This document shows positions 17,599 to 26,687 of a stretch of 64,000 nucleotides of DNA, one piece after another. The notes beneath the pieces were generated by a model that made no database searches, had not been told where the DNA came from, and worked only from the letters and a program-made list of their open reading frames with translations. The translations under genes and the position numbers were made by a program. The stretch comes from UBA5239 sp031548025 (GTDB lineage: Bacteria > Verrucomicrobiota > Lentisphaeria > Victivallales > Victivallaceae), in NCBI GenBank assembly GCA_031548025.1, contig JAVBRM010000072.1:24875-88874 (forward strand), in the 5' to 3' direction. The stretch's first letter is position 1. Each line of letters starts with the position of its first letter.

Positions 17599-18942
17599 AT
17601 GAAAAATTTCTTAAAAAGCAAACGTTTCTGGTGGATTACCCTCGAGATTCTGTGTTTTCTGCTGCTGTGTGGAGCCACAATTTATCTTGTTTATTATCTC
17701 ACTTCACAAACCAAACTGGACAGGGTAATGGACGGATTGCGGCAAAAGGGTTACGGATTTACCCCGGAGGAACTCCGCCGCATTTATCCGCCATCCTCGC
17801 CGGACACCTTGAAAAACCTTCATGACATCCTCAGTGAATGCGATAATATTTTCTATGGAACAAACGATTATGCCGATACTTTCAGAAAAATTCGGAATTC
17901 AGGTTATCAGGCGGATTCCTCCGTCATCGCCGCTTACCGGAAATTTGCCGCCGAACATGCTGAGTTGTTCAAGCGTTTTGAAGCCTTTGTCCCCAATCTC
18001 AAAGATTTGCACCTGAATCATGACTGGTCGCGCGGTTATGATATGGAGCTGCCGTATTTGCGCAGTTTTCTACAGCTTACCCAGTTCTACGGCATTGGCG
18101 CCTGGCTTGCTTTCCAGGAGGGAAATGAAGCAGAAGCCCTGCGTTGCTTTGATCTGATCTCCGCCATTACCAATTTTCTGCTTCATGATCCGGTGACGAT
18201 GTCATTTATGAGCGCCGTCGGCTTTGAATACCGGAATAAATGGGAAATCATCCGGGAAGCCGCCACCAATCCCACCGTGCTCGCCAAGATCTCCGATGCA
18301 ACCCTCAAACAACTGATCGCCGCCAGCGAAGCGACCGAAAATGCCATCACCTCCGGCTTTCATAACGCCATTGTCGGAGAAACTTTCATGGTATCGCAAC
18401 TGAACGATCCGAAAATTCTCAAGAAATATTTTAAAGACAAAGTCCCGGAAACCGGTAAAATCAAATTTTATCTGACCACGCCACAGCGGAACCTCGAACG
18501 GATAGACACCCTTGAACTTTACGACGCCTACCGGAAGAATTCTCTCCTCGACTACAGGTTCAAGGTTCACTGGGGCTTCTTGCACATACCTTCAACCCCG
18601 CTAAATAAACACTGCGACAAACAATTGAATGGTATTCTGATTCTGCTCAACCGCCAACGCGCCTGGGAGCGCTCCATGCGCGATGCCCTGAACCTGGAAT
18701 TATACCGGCGTCAGCACGGAAAACTGCCGGAAAACCCGGAAGACCTCAGCCCCGATCCCTTCGATGACCGCAATTTACGTTACCGCACCGGCGAGATCAT
18801 CTACGACAAAGCCGATCAGAAAGATTATACCGTCAAAGGCTTCGTCGTCTACAGCGTCGGCGCTGACGAAAAAGACAACAACGGCGACCTCCGCATCTAC
18901 CAGCCAAAATCAGACTACGGCTTCCCCATAGCCTTACCCTGA
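17599..18942 (+). CDS. Membrane-anchored protein with pseudopilin-like C-terminus
   Basis: A 447-residue protein with one N-terminal membrane helix (WWITLEILCFLLLCGATIYL, residues 11-32) and the bulk probably outside the cytoplasm. The middle is alpha-helical without a recognised domain. The last ~80 residues (NLELYRRQHGKLPENPEDLS, DPFDDRNLRYR, FVVYSVGADEKDNNGDLRIY) resemble the GspG-like tail common in large PVC-phylum membrane proteins (YxxxxGxYPxxxxL...DPFxGxxLxY...YSVGxDxxDxGG). It follows the AraC gene with a 1-nt gap. The function is unknown; a link to the pseudopilin/secretion machinery is inferred. Confidence 0.65.
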   Translation: MKNFLKSKRFWWITLEILCFLLLCGATIYLVYYLTSQTKLDRVMDGLRQKGYGFTPEELRRIYPPSSPDTLKNLHDILSECDNIFYGTNDYADTFRKIRNSGYQADSSVIAAYRKFAAEHAELFKRFEAFVPNLKDLHLNHDWSRGYDMELPYLRSFLQLTQFYGIGAWLAFQEGNEAEALRCFDLISAITNFLLHDPVTMSFMSAVGFEYRNKWEIIREAATNPTVLAKISDATLKQLIAASEATENAITSGFHNAIVGETFMVSQLNDPKILKKYFKDKVPETGKIKFYLTTPQRNLERIDTLELYDAYRKNSLLDYRFKVHWGFLHIPSTPLNKHCDKQLNGILILLNRQRAWERSMRDALNLELYRRQHGKLPENPEDLSPDPFDDRNLRYRTGEIIYDKADQKDYTVKGFVVYSVGADEKDNNGDLRIYQPKSDYGFPIALP

Positions 18943-18967
18943 CTCAGACACGTCCGAGTAAAACAAT

Positions 18968-20890
18968 TCAGCAATCGGTGCGGAATGGCGAGGCAGGGAA
19001 GCCGGCTTTGTTGCGCAACTCAACTACCGTCGGATTGTCCGCCCAGCCGTACCGGACCATTCTGGGGTTGGCGAGTTCCGGATGGCTGACGACAACGGTA
19101 CTGCCTTCGATGATCGCATCGGCGGCCTTGAAAGCGCCGTCGTCGCCGGCGATATAAAAACCGCCGGTTCCTTCCAGACCGCCTTCGCAATGGTCGAAAT
19201 ACAACCTGATTTTGTCGCTTTCCAAAACCATACGGGAATAAACCGGTCCGCACGGCACCACGTCGTATCTGTGATAATTACGGAACAGGGCCAAGGCCGC
19301 CAGGCGCTCGCCGACAGTCTTCTTGTCTTTGGGGTGAATATCCGCTGCTTCGCCGCAATCGATGGCTACCGCGACGCCTCCGCCGACGGCAGCGGCTTGC
19401 AGTTGGGCTTCGCGAAGGAAAGCCCAGTTGCTGTCTTTCCGGAAAGCAGATTCCGCCCCGTAATTGGCCAATTGTACTTGATAAAACGGGAAATCGCCCT
19501 GCCCCCAGGCGTAACGCCAGTCACGGATCAGGTTTTCCAGCAGATTCCGATAATACTGCCATTTACTCGCATTGCTTTCGCCCTGATACCAGATCACACC
19601 GGCGATAGCGTACGGCTGCAGGGGACGGATCATGTTTTCATAAAGCATATAAGGCGAATTTTGAGCTCCTGGTCCCCAAAGAAGCCGTTGGAAGGATTTA
19701 CTCGGATCTTCAAACTGTATCTCCGCCTTGAAGCGCCACTCTCCAACGAGGGCTAGCGCCTGCTCCGGCTGTCCGGCGGGGAATAACTTCATTTGATCTT
19801 TCGGCCCAATCAGGCCGCCGCCATACATGAAAGTGAACGCGCGAACCGCAATGACATTCCGCCCGGGCTTAAACACTCCGGCCGGCATGGTATACTCACG
19901 CGGAATGTTCCAGCAACTCTGGTCGAAACCTTCGCCCATGCCGCCGATTATGACGCCATTGACATAGCTGACGTCATGCTTGTCCACGGCTCCCAAATGC
20001 AGAGTCCAGGCATTTTCCGCCGCATTTTCCGGAAGTTCAACAACCCGGCGGAACCAAACGGCTCCGCAATATTCCTCACCGGCCAGTTGCCAATGAGTCG
20101 GCAGCGTCATCAAACGCCATGCGCTATCGTCGAAATCCGGAGCGGCCCAGCCGGATTTTTCGCCCTGATTGGAGAGATCCAGCGAGTGCAATTTTTCATT
20201 AAGCACCTTGTTAATCAACAGCAGAGGATCTCCGGAGTAGTCATCATCCTTTTCCCATATCTTAGCCTCGAAAACCATCCGTTCATAGTCCTGAACCAGA
20301 GCATTCTGATCGGGATTGCCGATCAGGGCCTGGCGGCTGGACCAGCTTTCGGCAATCGTTCCGCCCCATGACGAATGGATAATACCGACCGCCACTCCCA
20401 ATTCATTCGCGATCCTGCGGGCGAAATAAAATCCCGCCGCCGAAAAATCACCAACCGTTTCCGGGGTGGAGATCTGCCATTCGCCTTGAACATCGACCAG
20501 CCCCCCTACCCTGGCGGTCTTGGAAATGGTTATCATGCGCACCTGCGGCAGATCGGCGGTCCGGTAGAGCTCCTTGTCGTTGGTTTCACGAGCCCGCATA
20601 TCCATATTCGACTGGCCGGAAGCCAGCCATACCTCGCCCACCATGATATCCCGGACCGTCACGGATTCACCGCTCTTTAAATTCCTGACGGTCAACTCAT
20701 AAGGGCCGCTGTAGGACATCGGCGCCAACCGCAGCAGAAATTTCCCGTCCAGCCCGGAACGAACCTGACAGACCTGGCCGCCGAATGAGCATTCGACCTT
20801 TTCGGCCGGCTCCGTCCAGCCCCATACCGGAATGGAAATTCCCCTCTGCAAAACCGCATGATCGCCGAACAATGATGATAATTTCAACAT
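18968..20890 (-). CDS. Sialate O-acetylesterase-family protein
   Basis: A 640-residue SGNH-type carbohydrate esterase, predicted to remove O-acetyl groups from sialic acid or other sugars. Visible: GEVWLASGQSNMDMR with the catalytic Ser, GVIHSSWGGTIAESW, a central sugar-binding/galactose-binding-like insert (WFRRVVELPENAAENAWTLH), GVIWYQGESNASKW, and AIDCGEAADIHPKDKKTVGE supplying the Asp-x-x-His pair. Length fits the family (500-700). I see no signal peptide, so it is probably cytoplasmic. It is monocistronic as far as visible and convergent with the preceding plus-strand gene. Confidence 0.9.
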   Translation of the reverse strand: MLKLSSLFGDHAVLQRGISIPVWGWTEPAEKVECSFGGQVCQVRSGLDGKFLLRLAPMSYSGPYELTVRNLKSGESVTVRDIMVGEVWLASGQSNMDMRARETNDKELYRTADLPQVRMITISKTARVGGLVDVQGEWQISTPETVGDFSAAGFYFARRIANELGVAVGIIHSSWGGTIAESWSSRQALIGNPDQNALVQDYERMVFEAKIWEKDDDYSGDPLLLINKVLNEKLHSLDLSNQGEKSGWAAPDFDDSAWRLMTLPTHWQLAGEEYCGAVWFRRVVELPENAAENAWTLHLGAVDKHDVSYVNGVIIGGMGEGFDQSCWNIPREYTMPAGVFKPGRNVIAVRAFTFMYGGGLIGPKDQMKLFPAGQPEQALALVGEWRFKAEIQFEDPSKSFQRLLWGPGAQNSPYMLYENMIRPLQPYAIAGVIWYQGESNASKWQYYRNLLENLIRDWRYAWGQGDFPFYQVQLANYGAESAFRKDSNWAFLREAQLQAAAVGGGVAVAIDCGEAADIHPKDKKTVGERLAALALFRNYHRYDVVPCGPVYSRMVLESDKIRLYFDHCEGGLEGTGGFYIAGDDGAFKAADAIIEGSTVVVSHPELANPRMVRYGWADNPTVVELRNKAGFPASPFRTDC

Positions 20891-20933
20891 ACCACTTGTC
20901 TTCCTTGATTTATAAAACTTGAAGAAATACTGA

Positions 20934-21932
20934 TTATTTGCCTTTGGTCAGCTTGATCTGGACTCTGGCGGGGTAAATCTTTACCACCGAGAATGTTTCA
21001 TCATCCTGCCAGCAATAGACTTCGGTCATATACACTCCGCTTTCCTGAAGCATGGAAATATCGATATATGGCCGGATTGAAGTATTTTTCAATAACGCGA
21101 GGCGAGTTTTTGGTGCGCGCAAGGTCACATCCACGTTTGGCGTTACCAGCTCCACATGAATATCATCCTGAGTGGCGGGCGATTTCAGTACGCGAACCGC
21201 TACCGATTTCATGACCCGGGTGTCGAACTCCTTGCCGATTTCCATGCGGACCCGGGTAAAACTCCGGTCGAGGGTCATCCCTTCCGGACAGCGGAGCTTG
21301 GCCTGGTATTCGAAGCTTTCGGTCACACCGTTCAACGGGATTTTTTCGGTCGAAATGGTCTTGATGTCCTTGACTTGGCTTTCCGGTCCGGAAATATTGA
21401 CTTTGTCCGGCAGCATGGTGACTCCGGTGACAGTATATTCATGCGGCAATTCCTGCTCGGCATTGTAATTGGCGATGATCTCCACGGTCCGGGTTTCCAG
21501 CTTATCCAAGCTGATATTCAACTCGCTCGGGCGGATATCCGCCACCTGAACCCCGAAAGTCGGCAAACCTTTGAGATTTTCCTTCTGCAGCCTTATCCGG
21601 TATTCGCGGAAGTTGTAAGCTCCCAGCTCGGGCACCTCGACCACCATGATCAATTTATTCAACTGAGCGTGTTCGTTGAGGAAAGAACTGCGCCCGGACA
21701 GCGTCACGTTGACCACTGACGGCGGAGTCATGTTGATATAAGACTGGGGCATCATGATTTCCACCGGCACCTGGATGGTTCTTTCGACCCCGTCGCTTTT
21801 GTTGGAAACTTCATAATAAACCAGCAGAGCGCAGAATAACGCGAATATCTTGCGCCAGAAATCACTTTTTATCATTCGGTACAGGCGGATCATGATGTCC
21901 CTGGGACCCCACCCTAAATGGCTGTTCGGCAT
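20934..21932 (-). CDS. cdaR: YbbR-domain protein CdaR
   Basis: A 332-residue membrane-anchored regulator of diadenylate cyclase. One N-terminal membrane helix (KIFALFCALLVYYEVSN) is followed by three or so YbbR beta-domains outside the membrane (IQVPVEIMMPQSY, VNVTLSGRSSFL, VNISGPESQVKDI, VTLRAPKTRLALL). The start codon overlaps the cdaA stop by one base (TGATG), which indicates translational coupling. CdaA-CdaR pairing is well established for c-di-AMP synthesis in other bacteria; regulation here is inferred from that. Confidence 0.9.
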   Translation of the reverse strand: MPNSHLGWGPRDIMIRLYRMIKSDFWRKIFALFCALLVYYEVSNKSDGVERTIQVPVEIMMPQSYINMTPPSVVNVTLSGRSSFLNEHAQLNKLIMVVEVPELGAYNFREYRIRLQKENLKGLPTFGVQVADIRPSELNISLDKLETRTVEIIANYNAEQELPHEYTVTGVTMLPDKVNISGPESQVKDIKTISTEKIPLNGVTESFEYQAKLRCPEGMTLDRSFTRVRMEIGKEFDTRVMKSVAVRVLKSPATQDDIHVELVTPNVDVTLRAPKTRLALLKNTSIRPYIDISMLQESGVYMTEVYCWQDDETFSVVKIYPARVQIKLTKGK

Positions 21933-22744
21933 CAGTTGTCCTCCTGGTTCTCGTAAATAATGTCGCCTTTGTTCTCATCGCCAAAGCTGAACGAGCGGTC
22001 AACCAGCAGTGAATGCAGTGAGCGGATCAGTTTTTCCGGCCCGAAATTCTTGTGCAACACTCCACCGTAGGCAAGGCTGATCTGTCCGGTTTCCTCCGAC
22101 ACGATCACTACCACGGCATCTGATTCCTCGGAAATCCCCAGTGCGGCCCGGTGCCGGGTCCCGATATCATGCGGCAGCTTGGTATTGCGCGACAGCGGCA
22201 ATATGGCGTGAGCGGCGATAATACGGTCGTTTCTGACGATGATCGCGCCGTCATGCAGCGGTGAATTCGGATAAAATATCGACTCGAGAATCAATGAATT
22301 CAAGCGGATATCCAGCTTTACCGCGTCGTCGACAATCTGCCGCAACCCGGTTTCGCGCTCCAGCACGATCAACGCTCCACACTTACGCTTGCCCATATTC
22401 AGGACCGCGGTCGCGATTTCGGCCATGGCCTCTTTTTTGCGGTTCCGGTAGAGAAACGGCGCGCTCCCGAGCTGGGCAAAAGCCCGCCTCAGCTCCGGCT
22501 GGAAAATCACGATCATGGCAATCGCCAGCAGCGACCAGACCCCGTCCAGCAGGAAACTGATCACGTCAAGCTTGAAAAAACGGGTGGACAGCACCCGCAT
22601 GATCAGCAATACCATGACGATCCCGATCAACATATTGGAACCGCGCGTCCCGCGTAAGAAATACAGAATACTGTAAAAAATCAAAGTCAGGAGCGCGATT
22701 TCAAGAATCGCTTTGCCGATATATTCATATACAGCCAGTTCCAT
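21932..22744 (-). CDS. cdaA: Diadenylate cyclase CdaA
   Basis: A 270-residue membrane enzyme that joins two ATP into c-di-AMP, a second messenger for potassium and envelope homeostasis. Three N-terminal membrane helices (about residues 10-80) precede the DAC domain with the catalytic motifs SPLHDGAIIV (DGA) and GTRHRAALGISEESDA (RHR). The gene starts 20 nt inside folP, and cdaR follows with a one-base overlap, giving the conserved folP-cdaA-cdaR order. Confidence 0.95.
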   Translation of the reverse strand: MELAVYEYIGKAILEIALLTLIFYSILYFLRGTRGSNMLIGIVMVLLIMRVLSTRFFKLDVISFLLDGVWSLLAIAMIVIFQPELRRAFAQLGSAPFLYRNRKKEAMAEIATAVLNMGKRKCGALIVLERETGLRQIVDDAVKLDIRLNSLILESIFYPNSPLHDGAIIVRNDRIIAAHAILPLSRNTKLPHDIGTRHRAALGISEESDAVVVIVSEETGQISLAYGGVLHKNFGPEKLIRSLHSLLVDRSFSFGDENKGDIIYENQEDN

Positions 22745-23615
22745 TCTCAGCCCCTTGCATACACCATTTATACATTGTTACCGCTTCGCGGATTTCCTTG
22801 ACATCGTGCACCCGGATGATATCCGCTCCGGCTCCCGCCAGATACACCGCTACCCCTGTCGTCCCGAAAATCCGGGACAACGGCTCCGCGATCCCCAGCA
22901 CTTCGCCGATGAAACGCTTGCGGCATGGTCCTACCAATACCGGATATCCCAGTTTCGAAAAATTCGCGATCGAACCCAGTAAAAGCTGGTTCCCTCTCAA
23001 ATCCTTGGAAAAACCAATACCCGGATCTATTACAATATTCTCCCGTTTTACCTTATTGTCAAGTGCACTTTGCACTGCCTTTTGCAAAAAATCGATTACT
23101 TCCCGTACGATATCGCCATAAACGAGATTTTCCGGGTCCTGCATCGTCACCGGCTCGCCGCGCATATGCATCAGAATCAATCCGGCGTCGAACTCGGCGA
23201 CGGCGGCGGCAATCCCTTCATCGTGCCCCAGCCCGCTGATGTCGTTGATGATATCCGCACCGGCGCTCAAGGCTGCCAGGGCGGTCTGAGCGTTGCGGGT
23301 ATCGATGCTGATGACACATTGGTTGTTTTCGCTGCGAATCCGCTCGATCACGGGGACGATTCGCAGGATTTCCTGTTCAGGTTCAACCGGAACAGAGCCG
23401 GGGCGGGTGGATTCACCGCCGATATCGATAATATCGGCCCCCTGCTCCAATAAGCTTTTGACATGCTCGACGGCGCTGTCGGTATTGAAATATTGCCCTC
23501 CATCGCTGAAAGAGTCGGGAGTAACGTTGACGATTCCCATGAAAAGCGGCATTTGACCGAATTCAATGCTCCGTCCTCGAAATTTCCAAACCCTTTTATT
23601 TTTCGCTTCAACCAT
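22725..23615 (-). CDS. folP: Dihydropteroate synthase
   Basis: A 296-residue folate enzyme that condenses p-aminobenzoate with dihydropterin pyrophosphate. Motifs: MGIVNVTPDSFSDGG, IDIGGESTRPGS, ISIDTRNAQTA, DIINDISGLG, LILMHMRGEPVTMQ, VIDPGIGFSKD and the phosphate-binding LVGPCRKRFIG, ending in IIRVHDVKEIREA. Length is normal. Its 3' end overlaps cdaA by 20 bp, so folate and c-di-AMP genes are co-transcribed. Confidence 0.96.
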   Translation of the reverse strand: MVEAKNKRVWKFRGRSIEFGQMPLFMGIVNVTPDSFSDGGQYFNTDSAVEHVKSLLEQGADIIDIGGESTRPGSVPVEPEQEILRIVPVIERIRSENNQCVISIDTRNAQTALAALSAGADIINDISGLGHDEGIAAAVAEFDAGLILMHMRGEPVTMQDPENLVYGDIVREVIDFLQKAVQSALDNKVKRENIVIDPGIGFSKDLRGNQLLLGSIANFSKLGYPVLVGPCRKRFIGEVLGIAEPLSRIFGTTGVAVYLAGAGADIIRVHDVKEIREAVTMYKWCMQGAENGTGCI

Positions 23616-23713
23616 CGGTTAAATTGTCTCCTGTACTTGATTAATTTACATCTGGAAACAATTTTATCAAGCAACAACCGATTCAATAACGCTTGAAAAA
23701 TCGGCAGCGAATC

Positions 23714-24280
23714 TTATTTTTTTCTGGACAGCCTGAATGCCGAGACCAACATCATAATGCCCAATGCAATCATCAGGATGCCGGCCACCCAGATAAAGGC
23801 CATCAACCCAAACAACGGCCAAATCAGGAAAAGAATACCGACCAGGATCGACATGATGCCGGAAAACTTCATATAGCCGCCATTGGCGGAATATTTATTC
23901 ACCAGCATTTCGACGCCGACGATGATTTCCCAGGCCCCGATAAAAACAATCCAGATCACATTCATCAGCAGCGGATGTAACAGAGTCAAGATCCCCAATA
24001 TCAACACCAGCGCACTGTAGATGAGTCCAAAGGTACGCCGTTTACCGGTATCCCTGATCGCCCGCACAGCCATGAGAATGGAATTGGCAACCATGAATAT
24101 CCCGGCGATGATGGTAATCACCAGCAAAGAAACCAGTGGTTCACCGACCAATACCAATCCAAGCAGAAATATCAGAGCTCCCTGAAAAAACAGGCTCCCC
24201 GGCGAGGCTTTGCGGACGTTCAACAGCGGATCGACAATCTGAGCGACGACGACTTCTACGTTATTTGTACCTTCGGACAT
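23714..24280 (-). CDS. HdeD/DUF308-family membrane protein
   Basis: A 188-residue inner-membrane protein with six predicted helices arranged as three pairs (FQGALIFLLGLVLVG, LLVITIIAGIFMVANSIL, FGLIYSALVLILGILTLL, VIWIVFIGAWEIIVG, FSGIMSILVGILFLIWP, FIWVAGILMIALGIMMLV), as in the E. coli acid-resistance protein HdeD. It is divergent from the Cys-rich lipoprotein gene; the two promoters lie 27 bp apart, so they may be controlled together, perhaps as an envelope-stress pair. That role is inference. Confidence 0.85.
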   Translation of the reverse strand: MSEGTNNVEVVVAQIVDPLLNVRKASPGSLFFQGALIFLLGLVLVGEPLVSLLVITIIAGIFMVANSILMAVRAIRDTGKRRTFGLIYSALVLILGILTLLHPLLMNVIWIVFIGAWEIIVGVEMLVNKYSANGGYMKFSGIMSILVGILFLIWPLFGLMAFIWVAGILMIALGIMMLVSAFRLSRKK

Positions 24281-24331
24281 AATAATACCCCTCTATTTAT
24301 TTTTTTTCGAAAAAAATCTACGCAATGGTTT

Positions 24332-24359
24332 ATTATATCCCGCAATGAAATAATTTCAA
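24332..24359 (-). promoter_or_regulatory. Promoter of the HdeD-like gene
   Basis: Minus-strand TTGAAA (24354-24359), 16-bp spacer and TATAAT (24332-24337), about 50 bp before the start. Confidence 0.65.
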
Positions 24360-24385
24360 ATTGCGATTCCCGAAAAAATACCGAC

Positions 24386-24414
24386 TTGATTTTATTCGGA
24401 ATCATTATTATATT
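24386..24414 (+). promoter_or_regulatory. Promoter of the Cys-rich lipoprotein gene
   Basis: TTGATT (24386-24391), 17-bp spacer and TATATT (24409-24414). Start codon at 24475, with AGGAGAGGAG as a very strong ribosome-binding site, so the protein is probably abundant. Confidence 0.6.
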
Positions 24415-24474
24415 AAGATTAATTTCTGGTTCGGGTCAAGCCCCCCAGGCACTTAAAAAAAGGAGAGGAGTAAA

Positions 24475-25233
24475 ATGAAACGATCAATTTTCGTGATGGT
24501 GGCAACTGTGTCTGTATTGTTCGCAGTCGCCGGATGCAAAAGCGGCAGTGAAAACCGCCAAGATCAGTATTTTATCAAATACGACAAGAACGACAAAACC
24601 GTCAAGTGCAACAAATGCGCCCGGAACGGTGAAATGCTCCACGTGGATCCGTCCGGAAATATCATCCCCTGCGACAAATGCGCCAAAGACGGCAAAATCG
24701 TGCAGTATGACAAAGATAGCAATCCGATGGCTACTTATAGCTGTAACGGGGGCAATGTGATCCGCTTCGACAAAAACGGCAACGCGGTCGCCCGTTATAA
24801 ATGCGAAGACGGTGAAGTGGTGGAATATATTATTGACGGCAAAGTCGTACCTTTCAGCCAAGTTCCAGGCGTCAAATATATCAAATTCGATAAAGATGAC
24901 AAGGCTGAAAAATGCGAAAAATGCAGTAAGGACGGCGTCCTCTCCCGCTTCGACGCCCGGGGTAACGTCATCCTGTGCGGCAAATGTTCGCAAGACGGCA
25001 AAGTCCTGAAGTATGACGGCGAAGGCAAGGTCATCGCCACTTATACTTGCTATGACGGCCAAATCACCAAATCGGACAAGGATGGCAATATTGTCGCCCG
25101 CTATAAATGCAAAGACGGCAAAAACATCTACCGGTGCGACAAATGTCAGGCTAAATGCACCTGCGGCAATGAATGCACATGCCGGTCAACCGGCTGTCAG
25201 GAGTGCCCCAAGGGCTGCTTGAAAGCTGCATAA
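24475..25233 (+). CDS. Cysteine-rich tandem-repeat lipoprotein, unknown
   Basis: A 252-residue lipoprotein. Signal peptide with lipobox VAGC (Cys21). The body contains two ~100-residue units (about 33-132 and 137-222). Each is built of CxxC pairs followed by a short DG/NG turn (VKCNKCARNG, PCDKCAKDG; EKCEKCSKDG, LCGKCSQDG) and then single-Cys strands (TYSCNGG, RYKCEDG; TYTCYDG, RYKCKDG). The tail (residues 223-252) is metallothionein-like with nine Cys. In total 22 Cys. I recognise no family. Metal or heme binding, or a disulfide-rich envelope protein, are possible; none is shown. Strong promoter, strong ribosome-binding site and its own terminator. Confidence 0.8.
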   Translation: MKRSIFVMVATVSVLFAVAGCKSGSENRQDQYFIKYDKNDKTVKCNKCARNGEMLHVDPSGNIIPCDKCAKDGKIVQYDKDSNPMATYSCNGGNVIRFDKNGNAVARYKCEDGEVVEYIIDGKVVPFSQVPGVKYIKFDKDDKAEKCEKCSKDGVLSRFDARGNVILCGKCSQDGKVLKYDGEGKVIATYTCYDGQITKSDKDGNIVARYKCKDGKNIYRCDKCQAKCTCGNECTCRSTGCQECPKGCLKAA

Positions 25234-25254
25234 TCTCATCCTGTAAAAAAATTT

Positions 25255-25292
25255 CAGGCCCTGCAGAGAATTTCACTGCAGGGCCTGATTAT
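25255..25292. terminator. Bidirectional intrinsic terminator
   Basis: A perfect 12-bp GC-rich stem (25255-25266 with 25276-25287), 9-nt loop, and T-rich run on the plus strand (25288-25296) with an A-rich run on the other side. It separates the convergent lipoprotein and oxidoreductase genes. Confidence 0.85.
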
Positions 25293-25311
25293 TTTTCACT
25301 GAAATCAATGA

Positions 25312-26484
25312 TTATTTCTTAACTTGTCCGTTTTCGAAATAATCGATCATTTCCTGAGACAAAGGCGGCACATCACAACGATTGCAACCTTCGCGCATGG
25401 ATTCATGACCTTTGACGCCGGCGGCCACCGAGTTTCTGGCGGCGATCGGCGAGGTGTTGGTCTTCTTGCCGCAACGGACAAAGTCGATGAAGCTTTTGAT
25501 GATACCGGAATCCGAACCGCCGTGTCCGCCGCTGACCGGCTTGAGCTTGTAGATGATATCGGGAGTAGTGCGCGGGCCGCGCTGAGTCCAGACATGGATT
25601 TCCGCCTCGCCGTGATCGCCGATGTTCTCAACCCGTCCGCGAGTACCGATGAAGGTATAATTGCGCTCGGCGTCCGGAGCATAATGCGACTGCATGTAAC
25701 TGGCCTGAGTGCCGTTGTCCAGCTGCATCAGGATCATATTATGGTCTTCCACGTCGATGATCGGAGAAAATCCGGTCTGCTCGAGCGGCGGCCACTGGGC
25801 GTTCGACCAGGTAGCGCAACCGGGAGTTTCCGGCGAACGGCGACCGCACTTGTCATAAACGGAAAGCATTCCCATGCCGACTACCGATTTGGTATATCCG
25901 CCCATCAGCCAGTGCATGACGTCAATGTCATGAGCGCCTTTCTGCAGCAGCAGTCCGGTGCTGTAACGCTGTTCCGAATGCCAGTCGCGGAAATAAGCAT
26001 CGCCGCCGTAGTTGATGAAGTGACGACACCAGCCGGAGCGCATTTCACCGATCATGCCGGAGTCGATGATTTCTTTCATTTTCAAAATCACCGGAAAATG
26101 GCGCATATTGTGGCCGATGAACAACTTGGTACCGGTATCCATGGCTGCTTTCAAAATCCGGTCGCAGCCTTCGATGGTGATCGCCATCGGCTTTTCCAGA
26201 TAAACATGCTTGCCGGCATTCAAAGCCGCCACCGCCTGTTCTTCGTGGCAATAATCGGGGGAGGAGATAAAAACGACATCAATGTCGGAGCTTTTCAACA
26301 ATTCATTGTGATCGGCATATTCTTTGATCTCGCTGCCGGGGAATTCAGTCCGGAACCGCTCAAATGCCTTGGGGTTCGGATCGGTACCGGCGACAATGCA
26401 TGTTCCTTCTTCCGGTTTATGAAGTTGCCAGGCATGGCGCCCACGTCCACCTACTCCAATCAACCCAATGTTCAAAACCTTCAT
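25312..26484 (-). CDS. Gfo/Idh/MocA-family oxidoreductase
   Basis: A 390-residue NAD(P)-dependent sugar or inositol dehydrogenase-like protein. Rossmann fold at the N-terminus (LNIGLIGVGGRGRHAWQLHK), then DVVFISSPDYCHEEQAVAAL and the family EKP motif in KHVYLEKPMAITIEGC, and a C-terminal substrate domain. The catalytic-region GAHDIDVMHWLMGGY supplies the Asp/His of the family. The start at 26484 is preferred because a GGAAG site precedes it; a longer frame to 26544 lacks one. No Tat or Sec signal. It probably belongs to the neighbouring glycan locus. Confidence 0.88.
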   Translation of the reverse strand: MKVLNIGLIGVGGRGRHAWQLHKPEEGTCIVAGTDPNPKAFERFRTEFPGSEIKEYADHNELLKSSDIDVVFISSPDYCHEEQAVAALNAGKHVYLEKPMAITIEGCDRILKAAMDTGTKLFIGHNMRHFPVILKMKEIIDSGMIGEMRSGWCRHFINYGGDAYFRDWHSEQRYSTGLLLQKGAHDIDVMHWLMGGYTKSVVGMGMLSVYDKCGRRSPETPGCATWSNAQWPPLEQTGFSPIIDVEDHNMILMQLDNGTQASYMQSHYAPDAERNYTFIGTRGRVENIGDHGEAEIHVWTQRGPRTTPDIIYKLKPVSGGHGGSDSGIIKSFIDFVRCGKKTNTSPIAARNSVAAGVKGHESMREGCNRCDVPPLSQEMIDYFENGQVKK

Positions 26485-26687
26485 TTTTATTTCTTCCTTT
26501 TTATGGTTGTAAAGGTTTAATCGAAAAAATCTGATCTCAAACATTAATGTAACAAATCAACGAGAAATATCAACGCCGAATGCATATTTTTGCAGAATAA
26601 TAAATATAACAAATTAACTGAACGATGTGTAAAATCAATCAAAAATCAAGCAGAAATTTCTGTTTAATATAGGAATTCTCTGCTTTT
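26485..26687. other. AT-rich 203-bp intergenic region
   Basis: No gene. A stem-loop near 26648-26684 (AAGCAGA/TCTGCTT) with a U-rich tail on the minus strand may terminate the ceramidase-like operon. TTGATA at 26568-26573 (minus strand) may be the -35 of the oxidoreductase. TTTTGCAGAA at 26588 weakly resembles the AraC-type site of this locus. Confidence 0.35.

Noticed and set aside
25324..26520. 398-residue plus-strand frame
   Set aside because: Shadow of the Gfo/Idh/MocA oxidoreductase, which has clear Rossmann and EKP motifs.
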